Source: Phycisphaerales bacterium
GTDB lineage: Bacteria > Planctomycetota > Phycisphaerae > Phycisphaerales > SM1A02
Direction: 5' to 3'
Assembly: GCA_007125255.1 (NCBI GenBank)
Contig: SLDM01000437.1
Coordinates: 1-5,765, forward strand
DNA: 5,765 nt
Part shown: piece by piece, positions 1 to 5,765 of the stretch
Position numbering within the stretch: the stretch's first letter is position 1
How the letters are laid out: each line of letters begins with the position of its first letter
Notes under the pieces: model-generated
What the model was told of the DNA's origin: nothing
What the model saw: the letters and a program-made list of their open reading frames with translations, nothing else
Databases searched by the model: none
Translations under genes and position numbers: made by a program

Positions 1-115
1 CGGTCTGACCTGCGGTGAGGTTGCCGAGGCGCTGGCGGTCTCCCACCGGACCGTCGAGTCGGACTGGTTCATGGCCCGGGCGTGGCTGCGGTCACGTCTG
101 ACCGGAGGCGGATGA
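1..115 (+). CDS. ECF-type RNA polymerase sigma factor, C-terminal end (partial; start lies left of the window)
   Basis: The reading frame is open from base 2 and ends at TGA 113-115, giving 37 visible residues. They form the second half of a sigma region 4 helix-turn-helix: GLTCGEVAEALAVS supplies the first helix and turn, and the recognition helix follows (SHRTVESDW). The TV..DW..AR.WL pattern is typical of the ECF sigma factors that lie beside Ser/Thr kinases in Planctomycetota and related phyla. Region 4 normally contacts the -35 element of target promoters; region 2 is not visible. The stop is one base before the GTG of the downstream kinase, so the two are almost certainly co-transcribed and probably translationally coupled. 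Regulation by the kinase is inferred from family precedent (the EcfP/PknT pair of Vibrio parahaemolyticus). A LuxR-type HTH is the main alternative, but the W-rich ending favours ECF sigma. Confidence 0.85.
   Translation, partial: GLTCGEVAEALAVSHRTVESDWFMARAWLRSRLTGGG
104..108 (+). promoter_or_regulatory. Shine-Dalgarno site of the kinase gene, inside the sigma factor coding sequence
   Basis: GGAGG lies 8 bases before the GTG at 117, within the last glycine codons of the sigma factor. This spacing decides the kinase start. In the same frame there is a stop at 99-101, and no ATG exists between that stop and 117. The ATGs at 112 and 121 are in another frame. The arrangement implies that ribosomes finishing the sigma factor help initiate the kinase. 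Confidence 0.8.
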
Positions 116-116
116 C

Positions 117-3008
117 GTGGATGCGGAGCGTTTCAAGCGGTTGGGCGCGGGCTTTGAGTCCGCGCGGTCGATGACGCCGGACCGACAGAAGCGCTACCTC
201 GGGGAGATTGCCTCGCGTGATCCTGAACTCGCGGCAGAGTTGCGGCAGTTGCTGGACGCGCACGAGCAGCCCGATCAAGCGATCGATGAAGCGAGGCTCG
301 CCCTGGACCGAAGCCTGGTCGGCCAGGTCTCCGCGCCGGGCCCCGGCGCGTCCCCGACCCATCCGGACCGCATCGGCCGCTATCACATCCGGCGCGTCCT
401 GGGGGAGGGCGGCATGGGGACGGTGTACCTGGCCGAACAGACCGAACCGGTGCAGCGGGAAGTCGCCTTGAAGGTCATCAAGCCCGGCATGGATTCGCGG
501 GCGATTGTCGCCCGGTTTGAGGCCGAGCGGCAGACGCTGGCGATGATGGACCATCCCGGCGTGGTGAAAGTCCTCGATGGGGGCGTGACGGATCGCGGCC
601 TGCCGTACTTTGTCATGGAACTGGTCCGGGGCGAGTCGATCACCGAGCACTGCGACCGGCTGCGCATGACCGTGCCGGAGCGGGTCGAGCTGTTCATCAG
701 GGTGTGTCAGATCGTGCAGTACGCCCACATGAAGGGCGTGATTCACCGCGATCTCAAGCCATCGAATCTGGTCGTTGAGCGGCACGGCGACGCATCACTT
801 CCCCGCATCATCGACTTCGGGATCGCCCGGGCCATTCATTCCGCCGCCCGCGAGGATGCGCGGCTGACCGCTTTCGGGTCGCTGATCGGCACGCCGGCTT
901 ACATGAGTCCGGAGCAGGCGTCGGGCAGGAACGATCTGATCGACACGCGCAGTGATGTCTACTCACTCGGAGCGGTACTCTACGAACTGCTCACCGGTGA
1001 TACACCGGTCGCACGCAACGCGCTGGAAACGGCGTCCCTGCCGGACATGCAGCGGATGATCTGTGATGGTGACGTGATCCGGCCGGCATCGCGTCTCGCC
1101 CGGCTCTCGGATTCAGAAGCGCGGCAGTGCGCCGAAAGGCGAAGTACGGAGAAGGGAGCCCTGCGCCGCCGACTTCGGGGCGAACTCGACTGGATCGTCA
1201 TGAAGTGCCTGGAGAAGGAGCCCGCTTGGCGGTATGAATCCGCGGGCCTGCTGGCGACGGATCTCCGTCGTGCGCTGGAGAATCTGCCGGTGAGTGCCGG
1301 CCCACCGAGCACGTGGTATCGACTTCGCAAACTGGCGATTCGTCACCAGGCGGCCGTCGTGGCGGCCGCCGTGATCGTGCTCATGCTGATTCTGGCCAGC
1401 GGGATCTCGGTGCGCTACGCCTGGCGGGAGTCGGAGCAGCGGCGCATTGCCGAAGAGCGGGAAGCGCAACTTTCGGAGATGTTGCAGTTCCAGACGGGCA
1501 TGTTCGACGAGATCAATATCGAAGCCATGGGTCTGACGATGCAGAGCCGCATGGAAGAGCGGCTGCGCGAATCTCTGCGCGCCGGCGAGGTCGATGAGGA
1601 GGAAGCGGCGCGAACGCTTGAGAATTTCGATCGGATCTGGCGGGGGATCGCTCCGACGGATCTCGCCCGCGAGGTCTTTGATGAGCATATACTCCGCCGC
1701 GCATCGGCGGCACTGGAGAAGCGGTTTCTTGATCAGCCGCTCGTCGAAGCTTCGTTGCGCTACGCGCTGGCCGTGATCTGTGGCAACGTCGGCATGTATG
1801 CGCCGGGAGAAGCGCATAGTCGCCGGGCGCACGAACTGCGGCGCCGCGAACTGGGGGATGATCATCCCGACACGCTGCGATCGCTCTGCCGCGTCGCCGG
1901 ATTCATCGAACTGGACGAGCGCTTCGCGGAGGCGGAGGTGGAATACCGCCGGGCTTACCACGGCTTGCGAAGCGCGCTGGGAGATTTTCACCTCGACACG
2001 CGTCATGCCCAGGTCGGCTACATCAGGACGCTGCGACTGCAGCACCGCCACGATGAAGCCGAGCGCGAGGTTGACCTGGCGTTGCGGCGCGGTGCGGAGC
2101 GGGTCTCGGAAGACATCGCGCAAGCCGATCTGTTCATTGAGAAGGCCCGGCTGGCCCTGGTTCGCGGTGATCTGGACGAGGCGGAGAGCCTGATGGGCCG
2201 AACGTACGAAATCCGAAGTCGTCTGCTGGGGGTCGATGACAATCACGTGCTGACGGCGTTGAACGATCGCGGCATCATTCGAATGCGTCTGGGTCGCCTG
2301 GAGGAAGCCGAGGCCGATCTCGCCGAGGTCGTCGCCCGCCGCGAAGCCCTGCTGGGGCGCCGGCATCCCCACACGATGATCGCCATGAACAACCTGGCGC
2401 TGGTGTATCGCCGCTCGGGTCGGCTGGATGACGCGGAGGCGATGTATCGTGAGATGCTGGACGTTCGCCGCCGCGTGTCCGGTCCCGATCATTCGACCAC
2501 GTTGACCCTGGAGTTGAACCTGGGCATTCTGCTGCAATCGCAGGGGCGGCTGGATGAAGCCGAGCCGTTCATCGTGCGGGTCTATCAGCATCAACTTGAG
2601 AAACTGGGGGCGGACCGGGCCGAGACGCTGGCGGCCCTCAACGCGCTGGGCGGACTGATGCAGCTTCGAGGTCGACTGGAGGAGGCGGATGCGATGTACG
2701 GGCAGGTGTACGCGGGTCGCCGGGCGCTCTACGGAACCCATCACCGAAACACCCTCACCGTCATGCGCAATCTGTTCGAAGTGCGCGTGGGTCGCCGCGA
2801 CTTTGCCCGGGCGGAGACCCTTTGCCTGGAGCACTACGAAGCGGCGCGGGCGGAGCAGGGGGAGGATCATCCGGGCGCGATCGCCGCGGCGGAGCTGGCG
2901 TGGCGTCTCTACACCAGCTGGCACCAGGCGGAGCCGGAGCTCGGCTACGACCGACGCGCAGAGGCGTGGAAAGCGCGGCTCTCCGGGCCGGTGACCGGGG
3001 CGCCGTAA
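117..3008 (+). CDS. Transmembrane Ser/Thr protein kinase with C-terminal TPR array (partner of ECF sigma factor)
   Basis: 963 residues with a GTG start. Residues 1-70 form a small helical domain (PDRQKRYLGEIASRDPELAAELRQLL) common at the N-terminus of sigma-linked planctomycete kinases. Residues 87-390 are a Hanks-type kinase with every key residue present: glycine loop LGEGGMGTV 95-103, ATP lysine K119 in VALKV, probable alpha-C glutamate E137, HRDLKPSN 210-217 (catalytic D212), DFG 233-235, GTPAYMSPE 258-266 and SDVYSLG 279-285. T251, S255 and T259 in the activation loop are candidate phosphosites. One hydrophobic helix spans about 411-434. A short charged, possibly coiled-coil linker (436-456) and a family-typical DQPLVEA region (539-545) follow, then TPR repeats of the kinesin-light-chain/TPR_10-12 kind to about 936, with H-P-x-T-L-like junctions every 42 residues. 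The kinase should be cytosolic and the TPR part beyond the membrane. Its presumed target is the sigma factor encoded just upstream. The ligand is unknown. Confidence 0.93.
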   Translation: MDAERFKRLGAGFESARSMTPDRQKRYLGEIASRDPELAAELRQLLDAHEQPDQAIDEARLALDRSLVGQVSAPGPGASPTHPDRIGRYHIRRVLGEGGMGTVYLAEQTEPVQREVALKVIKPGMDSRAIVARFEAERQTLAMMDHPGVVKVLDGGVTDRGLPYFVMELVRGESITEHCDRLRMTVPERVELFIRVCQIVQYAHMKGVIHRDLKPSNLVVERHGDASLPRIIDFGIARAIHSAAREDARLTAFGSLIGTPAYMSPEQASGRNDLIDTRSDVYSLGAVLYELLTGDTPVARNALETASLPDMQRMICDGDVIRPASRLARLSDSEARQCAERRSTEKGALRRRLRGELDWIVMKCLEKEPAWRYESAGLLATDLRRALENLPVSAGPPSTWYRLRKLAIRHQAAVVAAAVIVLMLILASGISVRYAWRESEQRRIAEEREAQLSEMLQFQTGMFDEINIEAMGLTMQSRMEERLRESLRAGEVDEEEAARTLENFDRIWRGIAPTDLAREVFDEHILRRASAALEKRFLDQPLVEASLRYALAVICGNVGMYAPGEAHSRRAHELRRRELGDDHPDTLRSLCRVAGFIELDERFAEAEVEYRRAYHGLRSALGDFHLDTRHAQVGYIRTLRLQHRHDEAEREVDLALRRGAERVSEDIAQADLFIEKARLALVRGDLDEAESLMGRTYEIRSRLLGVDDNHVLTALNDRGIIRMRLGRLEEAEADLAEVVARREALLGRRHPHTMIAMNNLALVYRRSGRLDDAEAMYREMLDVRRRVSGPDHSTTLTLELNLGILLQSQGRLDEAEPFIVRVYQHQLEKLGADRAETLAALNALGGLMQLRGRLEEADAMYGQVYAGRRALYGTHHRNTLTVMRNLFEVRVGRRDFARAETLCLEHYEAARAEQGEDHPGAIAAAELAWRLYTSWHQAEPELGYDRRAEAWKARLSGPVTGAP

Positions 3009-3032
3009 CGGGGCGCCGTAACGGGGCGCCGT
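2996..3032. repeat. 13-bp tandem repeat over the kinase stop codon (2 full copies plus a partial third)
   Basis: The unit CGGGGCGCCGTAA occurs at 2996-3008 and 3009-3021, and its first 11 bases recur at 3022-3032. The first copy encodes the last residues of the kinase and its TAA; the others lie just outside the gene. Each unit carries the palindrome GGCGCC. The copies are identical over the shared length, which suggests recent replication slippage. Because 13 is not a multiple of three, the TAA in the second copy is in a different frame from the true stop. Confidence 0.9.
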
Positions 3033-3067
3033 GCCCGACGTGCGCGATCTTGCCGGTGCCGACCGAT

Positions 3068-3079
3068 TCCCGGCCGGGA
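3068..3079. repeat. 12-bp perfect palindrome in the convergent intergenic gap
   Basis: TCCCGGCCGGGA is its own reverse complement. As RNA it could fold into a 4-bp stem with a GGCC loop, 60 bases after the kinase stop. There is no T tract after it on either strand, so it is not a canonical intrinsic terminator. It might be part of the 3' structure of the kinase message or be chance in GC-rich DNA. Confidence 0.4.
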
Positions 3080-3111
3080 GCTGGTCTCCGACGCGGCAGA
3101 TGCGGCGCAGG

Positions 3112-3142
3112 AAAAAGCCCAGGGATTCTGATCCCTGGGCTT
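3112..3142 (-). terminator. Intrinsic (Rho-independent) terminator of fusA
   Basis: Bases 3115-3126 and 3131-3142 are perfectly complementary, giving a 12-bp stem with a 4-base loop (3127-3130). The core is GCCCAGGGAT paired with ATCCCTGGGC. Read on the minus strand, the stem runs straight into five T residues (the A run 3112-3116 of the plus strand), the classical terminator form. It begins about 42 bases after the fusA stop. On the plus strand only TT follows the stem, so it would at best be a weak terminator for the converging kinase transcript. Confidence 0.9.
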
Positions 3143-3184
3143 GATGGGTGCGGTGGGGGTGGTTGCCCGGGCCGTGGCGATTCG

Positions 3185-5335
3185 TTACGCCTGAGCGAGG
3201 ACTTCGTCCTTGAGGCGGTCGGGCATCTGGCGGTAGGCGGCCGGTTCCATGGTGCTGGTCGCGCGGCCCTGGGTCATGCCGCGGAGCACGGTGGTGTAGC
3301 CGAACATTTCCGACAGCGGGACCTCGGCGGTGATGACGCGCACCGGGCCGCGAAGTTCCGAATCGTTGATCTGGCCTCGACGAGATGCGAGGTCGCCGGA
3401 GACCGAACCGAAGTATTCATCCGGGGTCACGATCGTGACCTTCATGATCGGCTCGAGCAGGGCAAGACCCGCCTGGGTGCACGCCTGCCGGAAGGCGAGC
3501 GCGCCGGCCTGTTCGAAGGCGACCTGTGAGGAGTCGACATCGTGGTAGGAACCGAAGACCAGTTCGCACTTGACGTTCTGGACGGGGTACCCGCCGAGAA
3601 TGCCGGCCCCGGCGGCCATCCGCACGCCGTACTCGACCGACGAGATGTACTCGCGGGGAATGACGCCCTGGGAGATCTTGTCGATGAAGACGATGCCGTT
3701 GACCATCTTGAGTCCTTCGGCTTCGGCTTCGGCGGGCGTGATCGGCGCGACGGTCACGACCGCATCGCCGTACTGGCCGCGGCCGCCGGTCTGCTTGACG
3801 AACTTGCCGCGAACGTCCTTGGCGACGCCGACGATCGTTTCGCGGTAGCTGACGCGCGGCTTGCCGACGCGGACGTTGATCTTCATGTCCCGCAGCAGCT
3901 TGTTCTTGATGACTTCGAGGTGAAGCTCACCCATGCCGGCGATGATCGTCTCGCCGGTCTCATCGTTGTAATTCGTGCGGAAGGAGGGGTCTTCGCGGCG
4001 GATCGTGGTCAGCGCCTCGGAGAGCTTCTTCTTGTCGTCGTTGGTGGCCGGCTCGATCGACATCGAGATCACCGGCTCGGGGAAGTCCATCTTCTCGAGA
4101 ATGATCGGTTTGTCCGGATCACAGAGCGTGTCACCGGTGACGGAGTTCTTGAGGCCGATGACGGCAACGATCTGGCCGGCGGCGGCGAAGTCGAGGGCCT
4201 GGCGATCCTTGGCGTGCATCTCGAAGATGCGCGAGACGTTCTCCTTCTTGCCGTTGCTCGGGTTGAGCACGCGCATGCCCTTCTCGATCTTGCCGGAATA
4301 GATGCGGAGGTAGGTCAGGTCGCCGTGCACGTCGGAGACGACCTTGAAGACCAGGCCGGAGAAGGGGGCGTCGGCATCGTGCGCCCGGGTGAGCTTCTTG
4401 TCTTCGTCCTTGGGATCAACGCCTTCCACTTCCGGCACTTCGGTCGGATGGGGCAGGTAATCGATGACGCCGTTGAGAACGCGCTGCACGCCGATGTACT
4501 TGAGGGCGGAGCCGCAGAAGACGGGGTTGCACTCGCGGGCGATGGTGCCCTTGCGGAGGGCGGCCTTGATCTCGTCGACGGTGAGGGAGTTCTCATCTTC
4601 GAGATACTTTTCCATCAGGGAATCATCGAGTTCCACGGCCTTTTCGATGAGCTCATGCCGCCAGAGTTCGGCGGTTTCCTGGAGATGCTCGGGGATGTCG
4701 CGTTCCTCGACGACGGAGCCGAGTTCGCCGGCGTCAAAGTAGAACGCGCGCAGGTCGAGGAGGTCGATGATGCCTTCGAATTCATCGCTGGAGCCGATGG
4801 GGTACTGGACGGCAATCGGGTTGGCGCCGAGGCGGTCCTTGATGGTCTTGAAGGAGTACTCGAAGTCGGCGCCGATCTTGTCCATCTTGTTGATGAAGCA
4901 GAGGCGCGGGACTTTGTAGCGGTCGGCCTGACGCCAGACGGTTTCGGACTGGGCTTCGACGCCTTCCTTGGCGTCAAAGACGGCCACGGCACCGTCGAGC
5001 ACGCGGAGTGAACGCTCCACTTCGATCGTGAAGTCGACGTGGCCGGGGGTGTCGATGAGGTTGATCTTGTACCACGTACCGTCGCGTTCCCACGGGCAGG
5101 TGGTGGCGGCGGACTGAATGGTGATGCCGCGCGACTGCTCGTCTTCAAGGAAGTCCATGGTGGCGGTGCCTTCGTGGACCTCGCCCATTTTGTAGGTCTT
5201 GCCGGAGTAATAGAGGACGCGCTCGGTGACGGTGGTCTTGCCGGCGTCGATGTGGGCGCAAATGCCGAAGTTGCGCGTCCGCTCGAGGCGGCCGAGCCGG
5301 TTGCTGCTGGCGGAAGACTTGGTGGCGGTGCTCAT
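3185..5335 (-). CDS. fusA: Translation elongation factor G (EF-G)
   Basis: 716 residues (E. coli EF-G has 704); a cytosolic GTPase that drives translocation of tRNA and mRNA on the ribosome and, with ribosome recycling factor, subunit splitting. GTPase motifs are complete: P-loop AHIDAGKTT 27-35, switch I RGITI 69-73, DTPGH 95-99, NKMD 149-152 and GSAL 275-278. Domain II is about 320-410 and domain III about 430-500. Domain IV holds TGGRGQYG 516-523 and the tip loop YHDVDSS around H598, the equivalent of the histidine at the decoding centre. Domain V (LEPIMKVTIVTPDEYFG) runs to the C-terminus. An in-frame ATG at 5371 would add 12 residues, but the ATG at 5335 has a good Shine-Dalgarno and gives the usual short N-terminus. 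No rpsL, rpsG or tuf is adjacent. Planctomycetota often carry several EF-G paralogues; which subfamily this one belongs to cannot be settled by eye. Confidence 0.97.
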   Translation of the reverse strand: MSTATKSSASSNRLGRLERTRNFGICAHIDAGKTTVTERVLYYSGKTYKMGEVHEGTATMDFLEDEQSRGITIQSAATTCPWERDGTWYKINLIDTPGHVDFTIEVERSLRVLDGAVAVFDAKEGVEAQSETVWRQADRYKVPRLCFINKMDKIGADFEYSFKTIKDRLGANPIAVQYPIGSSDEFEGIIDLLDLRAFYFDAGELGSVVEERDIPEHLQETAELWRHELIEKAVELDDSLMEKYLEDENSLTVDEIKAALRKGTIARECNPVFCGSALKYIGVQRVLNGVIDYLPHPTEVPEVEGVDPKDEDKKLTRAHDADAPFSGLVFKVVSDVHGDLTYLRIYSGKIEKGMRVLNPSNGKKENVSRIFEMHAKDRQALDFAAAGQIVAVIGLKNSVTGDTLCDPDKPIILEKMDFPEPVISMSIEPATNDDKKKLSEALTTIRREDPSFRTNYNDETGETIIAGMGELHLEVIKNKLLRDMKINVRVGKPRVSYRETIVGVAKDVRGKFVKQTGGRGQYGDAVVTVAPITPAEAEAEGLKMVNGIVFIDKISQGVIPREYISSVEYGVRMAAGAGILGGYPVQNVKCELVFGSYHDVDSSQVAFEQAGALAFRQACTQAGLALLEPIMKVTIVTPDEYFGSVSGDLASRRGQINDSELRGPVRVITAEVPLSEMFGYTTVLRGMTQGRATSTMEPAAYRQMPDRLKDEVLAQA

Positions 5336-5342
5336 GGTCGAA

Positions 5343-5350
5343 CCCTCTTT
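5343..5350 (-). promoter_or_regulatory. Shine-Dalgarno site of fusA
   Basis: On the minus strand AAAGAGGG ends 7 bases before the ATG at 5335-5333. This placement supports that ATG over the in-frame ATG at 5371, which would lie upstream of the Shine-Dalgarno site. Confidence 0.8.
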
Positions 5351-5352
5351 GC

Positions 5353-5366
5353 TTGCAATTCTGCAA
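5353..5366. repeat. Small inverted repeat just upstream of the fusA Shine-Dalgarno
   Basis: TTGCA-ATTC-TGCAA: 5-bp arms around a 4-base spacer, beginning two bases upstream of the ribosome binding site. It could form a weak hairpin next to the initiation region or be an operator half-site pair. It is short enough to be chance. Confidence 0.35.
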
Positions 5367-5535
5367 TACAACGCAGCCGACGGGGCTGTGCTCGCGTCGC
5401 GTGACTTCTCGGATGCCGACGTTCAGGGGAGCCTGGCCGGGTGGGGGCCCGGGAACAGGTCTGCTATCGGGTGGGCGGTGAGGCAGAGGCCACAAATCCG
5501 ACCGATATGGGGTTGGCGCCGCGGGCCGAAGGCTG

Positions 5536-5552
5536 TTCGAATTTGCTTCGAA
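5536..5552. repeat. Paired TTCGAA palindromes, 11-bp period
   Basis: TTCGAA occurs at 5536-5541 and 5547-5552 with the 5-base spacer TTTGC. Each is a palindrome, so the pair can be read as two direct operator-like sites about one helical turn apart, or in RNA as a 6-bp stem with a 5-base loop. It lies about 50-65 bases downstream of the predicted fusA start of transcription. No specific regulator is recognised. Confidence 0.4.
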
Positions 5553-5607
5553 TCAGTTTCGGAGCAGCGCACCCCGCCCCTGCCGTTGGGCCGGGTAAAG
5601 ACATGCT

Positions 5608-5635
5608 AGCATAGCACAAGCGAGGGCGAGGTCAA
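5608..5635 (-). promoter_or_regulatory. Sigma-70-type promoter for fusA
   Basis: On the minus strand, -35 TTGACC (5635-5630) is followed after 16 bases by -10 TATGCT (5613-5608), preceded by TGC, an extended -10 signature. TTGACC matches the consensus at 5 of 6 positions and TATGCT at 4 of 6. Transcription would start near 5601. It is the best promoter-like site seen upstream of fusA, in a locally AT-richer patch. The 10-bp palindrome ATGCTAGCAT (5603-5612) overlaps the -10, and the palindrome TTGGCCAA (5642-5649) lies just upstream of the -35. Confidence 0.7.
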
Positions 5636-5671
5636 GCGTTATTGGCCAAGTGCGCGGCCGAGGGTGGTGGG

Positions 5672-5764
5672 TCACCTTGAAAGCTCCACCTCGATTCGGG
5701 TGCCACCCCCGGTCCCGAAGGACAAGGTGTGCAACCACTCGCCAGCCCCTCCCAATCGAGGCGG
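5672..5764 (-). CDS. Possible C-terminal end of an unidentified protein (partial; start lies right of the window)
   Basis: On the minus strand a frame open from the window edge ends at TGA 5674-5672, giving 30 residues that finish with FGTGGGTRIEVELSR. A glycine-rich turn followed by GTRIEVEL resembles the last strand of a GHKL ATPase domain, as at the C-terminus of many sensor histidine kinases, but 30 residues cannot prove this. The stop falls 37 bases before the -35 of the fusA promoter, a sensible position for the end of an upstream gene in the same direction. Third-position GC is about 73 percent, compatible with coding. The alternatives are non-coding DNA or a different frame. Confidence 0.35.
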   Translation of the reverse strand, partial: PPRLGGAGEWLHTLSFGTGGGTRIEVELSR

Positions 5765-5765
5765 A

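Larger units (their letters stand above)
5336..5601 (-). other. Untranslated leader of fusA (about 265 nt)
   Basis: Between the predicted transcription start near 5601 and the fusA ATG I see no convincing gene on either strand. The leader holds a 5-bp hairpin (CAGCC/GGCTG, 5374-5388), the 5-bp inverted repeat beside the Shine-Dalgarno, the TTCGAA pair at 5536-5552 and several GC-rich segments such as GGGCCCGGG near 5446. I recognise no known riboswitch, T-box or ribosomal-protein leader. Its length depends on the promoter call; a closer second promoter was not found. Confidence 0.5.

Noticed and set aside
69..785. 238-codon open frame on the minus strand opposite the kinase start
   Set aside because: It runs antisense to both the sigma factor end and the kinase catalytic domain; the composition is that of a shadow frame.
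1113..2924. 603-codon open frame on the minus strand inside the kinase gene
   Set aside because: Its translation is low-complexity in R, Q, H and L with no family likeness. It lies fully antisense to well-supported TPR repeats, and long antisense frames are expected in GC-rich genes.
3542..5011. 489-codon open frame on the plus strand opposite fusA
   Set aside because: It is rich in D, G, V and L as expected from the complement of EF-G codons, shows no recognisable domain, and fusA on the other strand is certain.
5336..5371. Upstream ATG (5371) for fusA, adding 12 residues
   Set aside because: The Shine-Dalgarno AAAGAGGG is inside this extension, properly spaced for the ATG at 5335, and the extension has no counterpart in EF-G proteins I know.
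5145..5495. 116-codon minus-strand frame over the fusA leader and start
   Set aside because: It overlaps the fusA N-terminus in another frame and reads as proline- and arginine-rich shadow. No Shine-Dalgarno was seen at its start.
5464..5604. 46-residue upstream frame in the fusA leader (ATG at 5604-5602, TAG at 5466-5464)
   Set aside because: Its ATG is only 4 bases after the predicted -10, so it would lie upstream of the expected transcription start. It has no ribosome binding site and a poor codon pattern.
5553..5738. 61-codon minus-strand frame at the right edge
   Set aside because: It runs straight through the fusA promoter, resembles no known family, and competes with the better-ending frame that stops at 5672.

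Overview
The window is GC-rich and looks like chromosomal DNA of a member of the phylum Planctomycetota. Two things point there. The first is an ECF-type sigma factor coupled to a large membrane-bound Ser/Thr kinase with a C-terminal TPR array, an arrangement expanded in that phylum. The second is the wording of the kinase itself, for example the ELDWIV..CLEKEP..RYESA segment, the DQPLVEA segment after the membrane span, and the short alpha-helical N-terminal domain. The assignment comes from family knowledge and was not tested by a search; a class such as Phycisphaerae is possible but not shown.

Layout, left to right: (1) the last 37 codons of an ECF sigma factor on the plus strand (to 115); (2) a 963-residue Ser/Thr kinase with one transmembrane helix and kinesin-light-chain-like TPRs (117-3008, plus), which starts one base after the sigma stop and takes its ribosome binding site from inside the sigma gene; (3) a 176-base convergent gap with a 13-bp tandem repeat over the kinase stop codon, a 12-bp palindrome and a clear intrinsic terminator serving the gene on the other strand; (4) fusA, translation elongation factor G, on the minus strand (3185-5335); (5) about 265 bases of untranslated fusA leader with small inverted repeats, preceded by a good sigma-70-like promoter (5608-5635); (6) at the right edge, a possible last 30 codons of another minus-strand gene (5672-5764).

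The plus-strand pair is best read as a signalling unit: the kinase presumably senses something through its C-terminal TPR region and controls the sigma factor made from the same message, most likely by phosphorylation. The minus-strand gene is a housekeeping translation factor with its own promoter and terminator, away from the usual rpsL-rpsG-fusA-tuf cluster. The two halves converge and look functionally unrelated. I found no mobile element, CRISPR array, tRNA or rRNA. I see no strong case for a wholly new system; the sigma/kinase pair is the most interesting part.
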